From NCBI GenBank assembly GCA_950295325.1, contig OX485808.1:43606527-43670526 (forward strand): DNA of 64,000 nucleotides. Direction: 5' to 3'. Positions 35,501 through 47,424 of this stretch are shown one piece after another. The stretch comes from Polytrichum commune. Lineage: Eukaryota > Streptophyta > Polytrichopsida > Polytrichales > Polytrichaceae. Position 1 is the first letter of the stretch; each line of letters opens with the position of its first letter. Made by a program: the position numbers and the translations under genes. The notes under the pieces were generated by a model. That model searched no databases, was not told the DNA's origin, and saw only the letters and a list, made by a program, of their open reading frames with translations.

Positions 35501-38080
35501 AAAGAAATTGGGCTTCTCGAGCTTATAGATCTTGTGTTCTCTCGTCACAGGGATTACACCAACCCTTACCTCCCAGTTGCCCCATCAGCCATAGATGGTG
35601 GAGGGCAGGTCAGCACATATCCCCTTTTGACTTATCTGTACTGTGGGGGTTTTAAGGCCATTTTTTCTGTTATGTTCAGAATTTCTTTTTGGTTCTCTCC
35701 TCATTTAGTTATGCTGTGAAAGTGTTGTCTGATGGTCAGGGTCTAATTTCTTGATGTTTGTATGGGAACAGTTTGGTATCGGACCTGATGGAAAGAGAAG
35801 AGAACCGGAGAGTAATGTGTTGCTGGTGTCAATTGAGAATATGCAGTACGCTGTGACCATCGATGTCTTACACACTGTATGTGTTTCCGAACTTGATCTT
35901 GTAATGTAAATCAATGCGGTAGGGTTTGTCTTGTGATCAATTCCCCTATTATCTGGATTTCGTGATGATACATCTGAGAAAAACAGTTCGGAAACATTCA
36001 ATTGCTTCTGTGCTGAGATGAAGAGAGGGATTGTATAATGCAGGTCTTTTCAGCTTTTGGAACCGTTCAAAAAATTGCAATATTTGAGAAGAGTGCAGGT
36101 TTTCAAGCCTTGGTGCAGTATCCAGGTTTTGTGCCAATGCTCTCTTCCTTCAAGTTTTTGAACATATTATAGTATATTCTTGATTATTCAGATGAGTGAT
36201 GAACTGCAACATATGAGGCACTTGAGACAACTGCTTCCAAGACCATCTAAATATTACAGTAGTATGATGTTCTTTTACAATTGAAAACATGATTCTGTCC
36301 ATTTGGCTGACCTTTCTTTTGGCTTCTGGGGATGTTAAAGAGAACTTGAGAAACTTGGCAGTATCTCCTAACCTGTTCCTATCATAACTCGTTTGTAACT
36401 CTCTGTCAGATTGCACTACAACCTTGTACTGGCGGTTATGTTTGCCAATTGTAGGTTCAATCTGTGGATTGTTGGTTTTCAGGAGTGCTTAAGATCATTT
36501 TGTGAAGAGATGCTTAATATAAATGTATTTGGAATATCATAATGATTATCTTCTGTATGTCAAACCCATAGGATGTATTTCTGAATCATCTGGGTTCTGG
36601 ATTTTACAGATGTACAGACAGCAGTGGGAGCAAAGGATGCATTGGAAGGACACTGCATATATGATGGCGGCTACTGCAAACTTCATCTATCTTACTCTCG
36701 GCATACTGACCTAAATGTAAAGGTATTGTGCCCCTTGGTATAGGTTTGTATGCTAGCCCATGCATGAGTGACTTCTTCATGTGGACTTAACTGAAACAGA
36801 AGAGTCTGCAGACTGGCACAACCATGTCAATAGCAAGAGGCCTTCACCGATTCAAGATCATCCACATGGTGAAGTCATTCATGCAGGAAGTCAATAGTTA
36901 GTGGATGATTCTTTATATCTGTAACAGTACTGCCTCTGTGTATCTCAATGCAGTGCACAGAGTCATTAAACATGCAGGAAGTGTTTGGAAATCATTCGTC
37001 CACCAACTATTGACTTCTAGTAGCAACATGCACTGGGCTAGCATGTCTAGCTTAGTGTGTATGGCATTAGTAGCGTGTGTCTATATTCTTAGGAAGCATT
37101 TTGACTCACGGGCTGGTCCAAGCACACAATAGAGATGCACATTCTATGAATCGAAGTGCTGTCCTGGCCGGGATTCCCAGGGCATGGGTATCTTCTGTGG
37201 AGCACCTGATTCACTCTGGGTACTTGTGCTGTTTATGCTTTGCTTGTAGTGTGCTACACTGAAATCCACAGTGGTCTACATAGTAGGGAAAAGATGAAGG
37301 TTCAGATGAACTGTAACTGTAAACTCGAGCGGGAGATGGTAGAGTACACAAAGATTGAAGAGCAGGATCGTAAGCAGGAGCATCTCTATCCAAGTTTTGT
37401 AGGCCAGTTTGTCATGCTGTACCATCTCACACAATCTACAATGCAGCAAGTTACAGCGCCTTTTTGACGGTACATCTGGGCATGTGCAGGTGAACAACGA
37501 CAGGAGTAGGGATTACACCAACCCTGGGCTGCCACCAACACAGCCCCCTGTCCTCGGCCAAGCCCCAGGAGTAGGCCCTGAAGCACTGCAAGCCTCCCCG
37601 ACTGCTGGTCCTACCTACCCTGGGCCCCAGTACGGTGCTGGACCACCTCCACAGGACTCTGGTGCCCAGCAACAAATGTGGGAGTATGAGCAAAACTCAA
37701 AAGCTCAACAGGGTTCAGGTCCCATGGCTGGACAGCCTATGCCTGGGCAGCAACCCATGTACATGAGCCATCCACAACATGGTGGAGTGCCTGGAGGCCC
37801 CTCTGGTCACCATGGCCCGCCTGGTGCACCACCAAGTCACTACCAGGGCCCTCCTGGTCCGCCCACTTCTATGGGACCCATGTCAGGGCCACCAGCTATG
37901 GGAGGACAAATGGGCCCTCCAGGCCACATGGGCCCTGGTGGCATGCTACCTCAAGGTGGCCAGAACCGGCATTTGGGGCCACCCCCGCCTCCTGGCCATT
38001 CGATGCCGCCGTACCAGCACATGCATGGACCAGGACCTCAGGGTATGCCTCCTTCAAATGGAGGTGGCTACTACATGTGA
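32541..38080 (+). CDS. PTBP3: Polypyrimidine tract-binding protein homolog (PTB3-like)
   Basis: Ten exons: 32541-32726, 33467-33676, 34754-34816, 35022-35095, 35266-35361, 35551-35608, 35772-35876, 36044-36125, 36610-36722, 37490-38080; 525 aa, phases closing exactly. Three RNA-recognition motifs are visible: RRM1 with VLHVRNLPW and QAFVEF, RRM2 with VLLVTIEG and GFQALVQF, RRM3 with VLLVSIENM and ALVQY followed by the HTDLNVK block. The order and wording match Arabidopsis PTB3, a regulator of splicing and RNA fate acting in nucleus and cytoplasm. The last exon adds a 196-residue Pro/Gly/Gln/Met-rich tail, clearly longer than I recall for PTB3 (about 430 aa in total). The chosen ATG begins MSSAAGQPQFRYTQ as in relatives; an in-frame ATG at 32313 would add 76 Ser/Leu/Arg-rich residues across the CU tract and is less likely. 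Confidence 0.96.
32899..32960 (+). pseudogene. Decayed duplicate of PTB exon 1 end
   Basis: Within intron 1, AGTCAATGTCGGGGCCAACT followed by AGAATTAGGCGTTCGTGAAATTAGTATGTCTCTAGG without gaps closely repeats the last part of exon 1 and its donor site (32684-32745). The copy has two in-frame stops and a weakened splice site, so it is a local partial duplication, not a usable exon. Confidence 0.85.
36749..37045. repeat. Nested inverted repeats in PTB intron 9
   Basis: TATGCTAGCCCATGCATG (36749-36766) pairs with CATGCACTGGGCTAGCATG (37027-37045). GGAAGTCAATAGTTAGTGGA (near 36886) pairs with a TCCACCAACTATTGACTTC block (near 36999). GTGACTTCTTCATGTGGA (near 36768) pairs with TCCACATGGTGAAGTCATTC (near 36870). 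The pairs are nested, so the intron RNA could fold into a branched structure. Confidence 0.7.
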
Positions 38081-39490
38081 CCCTCTTCTAACTCTGTCCC
38101 CTCGTCTGTAGTGAGATTTAGCAGTTGCCCACCGTTTTTCAGTTGCAAATAGATCTGGAGGTGAGTAGCTTTGAACTGTACAAGTTTTAATTTGAGTGTG
38201 GCAGTCGCTAGTAGGTAGCTTGACTGACAACAGGCTCTCAGAGTCCTGAAGCTGTGTAGATGTTGAGGTCTTCTCCCATTATCTTGAGCCATACCACCTC
38301 TGGAGGACAGACAGAAAGACAAACCTAGGCTTTTCATGACTCAGCACCGAGTTGGCTGAGGAACCACCATAGTACAGAGTTGTAGGCAGGCTAACATGGT
38401 AGAGATCCAAGCCTGTATCATAGTAGAGTACTCTAGAGTCTAGAGGTGGTCTAGCGGCTAGTCACTAGTCCCGTCCTACACAAATAATTATTATTCGACC
38501 CTATCAGTGGGATATTTTTGTACACTCTAGGTTTGCAGGTGTGAATGACACTCGTCTGTTCTTTGCCAAATTCTTAGATCACCAAAAGATTATAATGACA
38601 TTTGATCCCTTGTTTCCAATGCAAGCAGGGGCAACAATGCCCCATGTTGCAAGGCTTTTGCAGACTTGTGTACTCGGTCGGGTCTCCAGGTATACACAGA
38701 TACGATCCCCTGCTTGCACAGCCTGTGCAATTAACATCATTTCCAACTGGTTAACTCCTAATTTCCGAAGTAAGCAAAAGCCAATGACAGATGACAAACC
38801 AGTTCATCCTTCAATTCTCCTTATGATATCCAAATGGTAATCACGGATCATACATAAAAACATTTCGCTTGAACCACTACACCCTGTTTCACATTTTAAT
38901 ACCGAAGGTGATCCTCAATACACCATATTCGTTGCATGTGATCTATATTGTTGACATGAATGAAGGAACTTGTAAGGGTGTAGTGAAAACAGAGATGAGT
39001 TGTGAACACGAATGGGCTACACACAAAAAATCAATGATTACACAAGAAAGCTCTGTTTTAATATTTTGACCTCCTCTTTTGACCATGCAATTACAATCCT
39101 CTCTTATTCTTAACCCTTCATTTTCTAGGAACTCCTATGTGGTAAACTCAAACACTAATTGCTATTACCTTTTGGAACCGTACAACCGACACAACTGAAA
39201 CAAACCAAAATAACCCTAGTATCATGGACATATAACCAGGGTTGTCCCGTTGGATTGGATGGGATGGGATGGCAAAATTTGTAATATTTTGTTACCAACC
39301 GGTCCGCTTTACCAGTCGACCAAAAACTTCAGGTCGACTTGCTAGTTCATTAGTTGGCTTTAAATATTAGGTTGACCTCACTAGGTGATTGGTTGAATTG
39401 ACTAGTCTGGAGAATTCAAGTCAACATACTAGTTGACCGGGCATTGACCGGTTGAGCTTATGTGGTGTAATCTAATTCGGAGATTTGACT
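38081..39490. other. PTB 3' flank and gene-free stretch
   Basis: 3' untranslated region and then AT-rich spacer. A cluster of GGTTGACC/GACTAGT-like words (39290-39640) recurs irregularly, with no gene. Confidence 0.45.
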
Positions 39491-39499
39491 AGTTGACTG

Positions 39500-39544
39500 T
39501 TATTATTATTATTATGATGTTGTTGTTGTTGTTGTTGTTGTTTT
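39500..39544. repeat. Trinucleotide microsatellites
   Basis: A TAT/ATT run (39500-39514) followed by about eight TTG units (39518-39543). Confidence 0.9.
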
Positions 39545-39990
39545 GTTTTTTGGATGACTGGTCAAGTCCATAGTTGGGTCAACCGATCTGGTTATATGTA
39601 GTGTTTTGATTAGTCGGTTTGGTTGGTCGATTTGAATAGTAGGGTTCCTGTTTCGTTGTTGGACAAGACCGGATATGACATGATGGATAGGATGGGGATA
39701 ACCTTGCTTGTAACCAGGTCTTCGGACCTCCACATAAATTGGTAAGAATACGAATAATTTTCTTAGCAACCCAAGACCTAGCAAAACCATTAAAGGCACC
39801 TGGCCAAGAGATGTTGGGAGCTTTGATGTGCCCCTAAGCACCTACCCCATTGAATCTTGCCATGATCTAGAATCTTCAGAGCAAAGAATTTGGAAGACTT
39901 CCGGCTGTTACTCAATACAAGAGTTATGTCGATTCCCCTCTTTCCAACTCAACCAGGGACGAACTTATCGCAACCAAAATCCACACTTAG

Positions 39991-40366
39991 TTCAAAGGGG
40001 GTTCAAATGGGGTTCAAAGGTGGCCACCAAATGGGACTCAAATGGATTCACGATGCTAGTAATTTCGCACAACCAAGACCACGCACAAGTTAGTCCCATT
40101 TTCTTGAAGAAGCCTAAGTGTGGAACACATGGCATACGCCCTTGCTATGAGATACCCTGGACCTCAGTGTGAATATGGTTCAAAGGGGGTTCAAATGGGG
40201 TTCAAAGGTGGCCACCAGATGGGACTCAAATGGATTCACGATGCTAGTAATTTTGCACAACCAAGACCACGCACAAGTTAGTTCCATTTTCTTGAAGAAG
40301 CCTAAGTGTGGAACGCATGGCATACGCCCTTGCTATGAGATACCCTGGACCTCAGTGCGAATATGG
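39991..40366 (+). repeat. Tandem duplication, 2 x 188 bp
   Basis: Units 39991-40178 and 40179-40366 each start TTCAAAGGGGGTTCAAATGG and end with CTCAGTG(T/C)GAATATGG-type sequence; only a few substitutions separate them. Each unit also contains a short GGTTCAAAG direct repeat at its start. Conceptual translations are open but match no family I know. Confidence 0.92.
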
Positions 40367-41200
40367 TTTCAAGTTGGGAGTCACCCTGACTTGCAATCCT
40401 AGGAACATGCCTCAAACTTCCTACAAACTAGTATGGCACTCACTAGGCTTGACACTATCAATCAAGAATTTGGAACATGTCCTTATTGACGTAGGTAACT
40501 AAGGAGCCCAAATGGTTCCATCAAGACTAGCCATACTAGTATGGTGACACCACCCCGTGACATCACTACCGTTCCCAACTCACATAAGCTTCTAGTCCTA
40601 TGTGCATGGCTTCCACCTCACATCAAAGAGTGGAATGTCCAACCCAATGTGACGCCAACAACTAATTTTGGAGCCAACGCTCCTGCAAACTTTGACAGGC
40701 TTTGTAGGCCATGTTTTTTTTTGGGTCTAATTGGGACATTCTTTATACCATTGAAAAGCCCTTGGGAATAGATGTCTAGTGCTCTAGTAGGTAATCTTCT
40801 TAATAATGTTAACTGTCTAAGAATTCCTCCATGTTACTGACCTCAAATGATACACCAAATGTCCCCCCCCCCCAAAAAAATTAGAAAGTTCCCATGGAGT
40901 GCCCATTTCCACCTCTAAGAATGTAATCATGTAAGTTCTTCACACGGCCTATTGTGCCAATAGGCGGCATACTTGTTCCATTTGATAGTAAGGCCGGATG
41001 CATGTGAGCGTCAATCACCCTCACCCTTTAATTGCGTCCTAGTCCGGGTGAGGGATCATGAGCTACATGCCATTATGAAAGTCACAAGTGCAACAAGGAA
41101 AATATTGGGAGAAGTGGTGTGTATAACACCTTTTTCTTTTTATCTTTTATTTAAACCACTCAAGCATTCACAAATACTCTTACAACCCGTGTAAGTTCGG
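40367..41200. other. Gene-free stretch
   Basis: No gene recognised. A C-run followed by an A-run (CCCCCCCCCC then AAAAAAA) lies near 40862-40880. Confidence 0.45.
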
Positions 41201-43400
41201 TGAATCCTACACTACATCAATAAAGTCCTAAGCCTAATTATCCATCTTCACATCCCTCCATCTACTTATGCAGCTCCCCTTCCTTAACCCGACACCGACT
41301 GCTCTTCGGAACCAGCTCGCAGCAAGGATAGGAATGCAACCCCCCCTGGATTGGCCACCTCGCCACCCTTAACCGGCAGTCAACACTTCCTCCCGCGCAC
41401 CAGGGTCGCCAACCAGCCTGTAGCCACGTTCCAGCAGCAGCGCAATCCTACTTGTTGGCTCGGTCTTGCTCACTCCTCCTGCGCAATTGGTTGATACGCC
41501 GCTACACCGCCTAGCCACGCGATTGCCAGTGCACCCCCTTCCTGGTCCGTTTCAACCTGCCTCCTACATCCAATTCCACCACACACAAGAAAGAGACAAC
41601 ACACCCCCAAGCGCACCAACCCCGTCGTCCAAACAACATGCACCAACCGGTAGTCGGGGTGATTACTGTCCCTTCGCACTCACTTGGGTGGTCCCCCCTC
41701 GGACCCGAGGCATCTGCATTCGAGACCCTCGCAACCACCAATCGTCCCCTCTGAGGTCGCCCTACGCTCCTGATTCACCCCACTACCCTAGTTACCCCAA
41801 CAGCATAAACATGGAGCAATTGGCATACGAAATTGGACCACCGGTCCACTTACCATCTTCGAGACCCTCATCAATTCATTCTCTCCCTCATGTCGACTGC
41901 AACCTGTTTCCAGGTAGTCTGACCCTCATCCACTTGCTCCTAGAGCAACGGGGTTAGCAATTATTACTATACTTCATGGCACCCTTCCTTGGAATCCCGA
42001 CTCCTCGACAAGGCAACAATTCGTCCATCAAGACTGACCTCTCTCCCACACTAAGAGCATTTCCTATTTCTCAACCGGAGACCTCTCTGCGCCCGATCGC
42101 ACGTCTCAACCAAGCAGCGTTACTCACACGCAACCCCCCCCGAGAATGACAACAATTTGCAGTGGAGACCCCTATTGGTCACGCTTTGTCGATACCCTTA
42201 AGCACCGAATACTCAACCAGACCTCCGGATCGGGCAGCTATCTACGAGTGCACTCACAACATCTCATCCCCATTGCACATTATGTGACCATGAACTACAC
42301 ATCCTCTACCCATTTCCAACTCTCTAGACTGAACAATTGGAAGCATTGGGACAGAGATCATGACAACTTCCCTGCCGAGTGCCGCGATGTGCCAAGCCCT
42401 CCCCACTTGGTGTGGATGCTATGCACAAATTGCGGGTGGTAATTAGTGGATTTAATCTTGCAGCACTGATCGTCGGCCACCTCGGTAAGATATTCCCTTC
42501 CCTCGCCTTGTTTCACCACAACAGAAATCATTCCCTGCTCCCAGCCGTGTAGTGCGCCAGTGCGGCAATCCCCCGTATTGTCCTCGATCTCCGGTATTGA
42601 GATGGGTATGCTTGCTCAACGCCTCCCGGTGCTCCGCAAAGCTCAGTGGAATGCGACCTCCAACCATTCCTCCCTCATCACACCTCCATCCATCAGATCG
42701 CTGGATGCTTCCATCCCCGACCGTCAACTTTCCCCGGAAGATCACTACTGTGAAGAGCTCGACCAACGGTTCGGAGGCGCTGGCCAGGGTCTCCATTCCG
42801 CACTTGTCCACACGCTGAACCTCATGGCCTTCCGAGACTATCAACACATGGTCTCTCTGATGCCCTGAAGTGGCCTAGAATGACTTGGACATCCCATGCG
42901 GCACCAAGGTGTCTATCCAACCATTCTACCCAACCTGCTCTCCTGGAGCCTCCTCGAAGTTCTTTCGTCTCCTCGCACCCTTCTACCCCCTACGCTTCGA
43001 TCCCCAACGAGGCAGGCTTCTTGCCCTCCTCCCCCTCTCCCCTCTACTTCTCTAAGTGCATCAATCTCCAATGAGGCAGGGCTTCGCCCTCTTGCTTCAC
43101 ACTCTCCTATCCTTCATGCATTTGTTCCTCAACGGAGCAGGGCTTCGCCCTCTCTCCCTTCTCCCTCCTCCTCTACTTGCATAATGAGCTCCCTACCTCC
43201 TACCTCCCGAGACCCCTCCAACCTCTACCTTTTTTCCCGGGTTGCCCGGCATCTTTCGGGCCGCCCGAGAGAAAAACCGGGTGGAGACCTTTTCCCTTGG
43301 CCTCTCCCCCTTTCAAACCCACTTTCTCTTTTCTTCACTTGACTTCTTCTCCCCCTAGCCTCATACATAAATAAAACTTATAGATAGATAGATAAGAAGC
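41200..43400. other. C-rich region of unknown origin, plus strand
   Basis: The plus strand is C-rich and Pro/Ser/His-rich in translation, with frames at 41466-41957 (163 codons) and 42552-42868 that are open but show no domain; frame changes are frequent. It has the same compositional style as 29.7-31.4 kb, and may be a decayed retroelement region. Between 43000 and 43160 three diverged units of about 65 bp each carry the short hairpin AGGGCTTCGCCCT or a variant. Confidence 0.4.
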
Positions 43401-43444
43401 AAGGTTAATTAAGAATAACCCCCCGGAATCGTTAGCAACTCCTT

Positions 43445-43710
43445 ACGCTCGGTTAATGGTATAAATTGTGGTTTGTTGCCTTGGAGATCGCCAAGTCATG
43501 TCTCCTTGGTTGGTTGAGGGAGGGAATTTGTACAACACTTAAGCGGTCCGGGTTCGATCCCCATAGACTCCGTTTGACCGTTTAAGGTGTTATACATGAC
43601 TTGGTGCTGCTAGTGATTTCTAGGCAGGAAATTAGTACCCAACCAACCGGCGCTTACCCATCCTCTTGAGCTATTCATGTAACTATCGTTCAATAAATAA
43701 CGGTCATCAT
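43445..43710 (+). mobile_element. tRNA-derived SINE-like sequence
   Basis: GGTTCGATCC at 43551-43560 is an exact match to the RNA polymerase III B box of tRNA genes, in the context GTCCGGGTTCGATCCCC, and a weak A-box-like TTGGTTGGTTGAGGG lies about 45 bp upstream (43505-43520). The flanks do not fold as a tRNA: no acceptor stem is evident. A tRNA-derived SINE or degenerate tRNA fits best. The 3' end is not defined. Confidence 0.5.
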
Positions 43711-44079
43711 TATGACCCCTCCTTTATTCTATTGGCTTTTCTTGGTCTTTCTAAGTACGTTTTTACTAGACTTTTCATTAACCGCTTATGTCTTCACATT
43801 CCCTTTCTCCCCTAAGGTTAATTTCGCTTTTAGCTCCTAATTACCTCTTAGCCTAAGTTTACCGAGATATTCAACGCCTCACCTTTCTCATCACTTGATA
43901 ATTCTATTAAGCGTGAAATCAACGTATTAGCCATGTTGTTGCGATTAAGGATTAATGTGAGTACGATTTCGGGCTCACAATGCAAGACTAGAGTTATTGA
44001 GTGGAAGGGCGCAAGGGTTATCAAAGGCAATCACAAGGTCCTTTAGAGATTATTTGCAACCCCTCAGGAAGAAGACTTC

Positions 44080-44690
44080 AACCCACTCATAAACCCATCA
44101 TAGTTTGTGATCTCAATGGAGTGCTATGTCACACGAAACAAATCCCTAAAGTTCCTCATACTTCCTACCGTACTCCCCAAGAAATTGATTATGATGGGGA
44201 ACTTGACACTCTCATAAATCAAAAGGCAATCCGAACCCGTCCTAGCTTGTAGGCCTTCCTCCATGAGGTCCTCAACTTAGCTCACATTAGCATTTGGAGC
44301 TTCATGATGGTGGACAAACATGGAGCTCATTGTCAAGTTCATGTTTTGTGATCTCGCAAGCCCTTGCTTGGTTCTTGGATAAGAGGCATGTGATGAGCTC
44401 CTTGACGAGAATGGTATGCCAATGCCCAAATTTAGAGGGTGCAACAAACAACAATTCCTCAAGCCTCAAGGTTGGCATCACTATGTTAGAGGGGGTCCCT
44501 CACGGATGGTGGAAAACCCCAAAGAACACCCATCCTTGTGGATGATAGCCTTGCCTAAAGGGTCCCAAACCCCCTGAGCACCATCATCTTCCTTGACACA
44601 TGGACCATCAATAGAAAGGTCACCTTCTTAGTGAATGAGCTAGCTCCCCACATTAGGAGGCTTATGCGCCATCTTGGAAGTGTCCCAATT
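44080..44690 (+). pseudogene. Broken FCP1/NLI-interacting-factor-like phosphatase domain
   Basis: A reading frame contains KPIIVCDLNGVLCHT near 44094-44140, then RTRPSL and, past a stop, AFLHEVLNLAHISIWSFM, and after frame changes TPILVDDSLA and a NPLSTIIFLDTW block near 44545-44615. These follow the order of FCP1-type HAD phosphatases: the N-terminal catalytic Asp motif, an R-P-x-L segment, the IDDSP-like motif and the N-P-x-x-x-I block. The usual DLDET is DLNGV here, so the second Asp is missing, as in a plant subfamily carrying DLNGVL. Several stops and frameshifts make it non-functional. No introns are evident, so a retrocopy or capture by a transposon is possible. Confidence 0.55.
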
Positions 44691-44699
44691 TTTTTTTCT

Positions 44700-47236
44700 T
44701 CAACCCAATTGGCAATGGACCACTAAGCCTCTGTGATGATGTATATAGAAACGTATGTTGGTTTGCAAACCAGATAAATAAATTAAAAAAACCCTCCATG
44801 TTTGTGACTATATAATAAGTTGGCTTGACATTGTTATATCTAATATTTTTGTTTTGTTTTGTTTGTTTGTTGTTTTGCATGGATTTGTATTTTTCATAGT
44901 TGCATGTGCAAGTGTGTTTTGTATCCCAATTGCCCATCTCCATCTTTGTCTTCCCTTGGCTCCTCCTCCGGCAGTGTGGCGAACTTTCAATAGTTGTCAC
45001 TCTACCAATTCTTAGTGATGGATACCACCTCGGTTATTGATTACATGAAGGATGTTGAGGTTGAGGACGGTGTTGTAGATAGCCTACCTGCCAGAGTTTT
45101 AGCCCCACATATGCTCCATCGCCCTCTCCACCTGGCAAAGACAAACGAGGGCTCAAATAATGTCAAGATACCTTACTATTGTGGGATGATGACTTCATGC
45201 ATCAAGAGTTGAGTATGCATCTCCACATGGAAGCTCCCCCTATTGACCTCCTAGTTGATCATGTGCCACCTCCCGCAAACTTGTTTGCAATTCTGGAGCT
45301 TGCATGATCGTTGTTCCCCTGTTAGACACCACCATGCCCCTCTTGCTTGAAGCTGAGGTTATGCCGTCCAAGATGCGCATTCACAATTATTTTCTTTAGT
45401 CCTAGTAGGTTTAGGACTTATATCCTAAACTTATTCAATTTGGCTTCACGTTTACAAACTTTCATCCTAAACCTCATCCGTAGTCCTTCCTTTTGTAATT
45501 CGTTATCTAACATCACCCGTTGTACTTTGTCAACTCCTTCCATGGTTGGCCAATCTGAGTTCAACCATTGTCTTACTCTTTGCCTAAAATGCACGACAAT
45601 CCCATACCTTTCATAGCTCACGTGGATAATGTGGCCATCATGGAAGTGGAGATTGTCACGGCAATTTAATGGGCACACATGTCCCCACCATTATTTTGGC
45701 TATTGGACTTGAAATGATTACCGTATTTTGAGCACGCAATTCAATTTCTTTGAAGCACACCTCTATTTGGTATCCGCTATTGGAGTCATACCCAACTACA
45801 TATCATGCAAACATAGATGTCCGATAAAGACAAGAAACCTAATGAGGTACCCACCCTTATTCATTCCAAGTGCAAACATTTTCTCACAACAATGAATATA
45901 AGTCAAGTGATCAATGAAGACAAGTCATTGGATCAGGCATTTCAACATTCATTTGCACACAACCATTTTCAATATAGAATGAATGTGGAAACATGTATGG
46001 GAGTGGTATGTGGTATATAACCAAAAGTGACATTTATTTTAAAATTGGGAGAAGGCCAAAGACATACAAGTGGCTTGTGCCAAACCTAGGAAAATAAAAA
46101 ATCATTCAAAACTCAATCCACACATTGAATTGCTTTGACCTCCAACCATAATTTACTTACTGCTAGCAAAATTGAAGAGGCACACATGATTGCTTGCATT
46201 GGGATTTGTGTCTTGAAGCTTGCTTGGTGCGAACTTGCAAATGAAAGATCCATAATTAAACTGGATCCACCTCCAAAGCCCATTTCAACAACACTCTTGT
46301 CAACGGGAAAGTGGTGGGGATTGTTGATGTGAGGGCATTTGCCAAGAAAAATCTATGTTCATCCATTTAACCAGTGGATGTTGGGACATGACACCTGTGG
46401 TGGAGGCTTCTCCATTTCGAACGACGTAACCCTAGAAAGGTTGGGATGGGAGCAAAAGCCGTGGAAGACGTTATGACAAATGGCGGGGCTCTTTGAAGCT
46501 TTGTTCAAGGCAATATGGCTAGGAGTGGTTTGACATCATATGTCGGTGGTGACTTGGGCATGAAAGAGGGGGGGGGGGGGAGGGGACTTGTTATGTGGTG
46601 GTGCATTGACATTGGCATATATGAAAAACTCTTGGATGCTGCTGCCACCCTCAAAGAACCTACATCCTAGGAGTTCTGACTTTGTGGAAGACGTTATTGC
46701 GAAGGGAAGTCCGAACTATCATCATCGAGGTTGACGACAACAGGGGCGTCCGTGTGTGCAAACCACACTTTGACACCAACACCTTGTGGGTGATCCACAC
46801 GCTAGTCATGAGTAGAATACCAAACCACCAAAGATATAATTGTGATTGGAAATCACCACAACAAGCAATCCTTGCCCTTGGATACCCTCATGCCCATCCA
46901 CACCAAGAGCTGTGGTAAAATAGTTTAGTACGTGCTGACTTTGAATCAAATTTGCATAGGTACAAGGGGCATTCCAGACTGAAGCATGGCATTTGGGACC
47001 AGGTTCGGTGGACACAACTTACACCACCATCAACATTTTTTTTGGCAAGAGCAACACAAAATTGGCAGCAACAAACAATGTACAATGGCATAATGCAGGT
47101 ACAAAGCCAATAAACGAGCCTAAGGACTAAGTAAGATGAGATTGTTGAAAATGTGATGACATGGCCCAAGTCTAGCTGGGCACATTGAAGGTGTGGAAAA
47201 TAGTGCTTGAGGATTTAGATTTAGAATCAGTATGTT
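44700..47236. other. Region without a supported gene
   Basis: Short frames only. Around 46130-46900 several plus-strand frames join by frameshift into a coding-like text (for example HPFNQWMLGHDTCGGGF near 46350), which suggests an old protein-coding relic whose family I do not recognise. A poly-G run lies at 46568-46581. Confidence 0.4.
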
Positions 47237-47424
47237 AAGAAGCGATGATTAGTCTGTTACAACCCATGCTTGACTGTTATAGCCAACGTTCTTAAATGCA
47301 TGAAGCTCAAATGCTTCTCTTGTACTCTCATTGATTATGCAATCAATATACTAAGTTTCTTTGCAGTGAAACATCGCGTGTACAAGGAGTATGAATTTAT
47401 TGTCTTCCTTTTATATCTCTCACA
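47237..47424 (+). repeat. 5' LTR of decayed Copia element
   Basis: This segment is repeated in direct orientation at 49108-49292, bracketing a Copia gag region. A typical LTR start TGTTACAACCC lies at 47255 and a CA-type end near 47424, but identity begins 18 bp earlier, so the exact border is uncertain. Roughly 17 differences in the first 150 aligned bases, mostly transitions. Confidence 0.75.

Noticed and set aside
41466-41957. 163-codon Pro-rich plus-strand frame
   Set aside because: C-rich sequence lacks the T-starting stop codons, so long frames arise by composition. No domain, and the surrounding frames keep shifting.
43540-43570. Functional tRNA gene
   Set aside because: A B box is present but no acceptor or anticodon stem could be paired around it.
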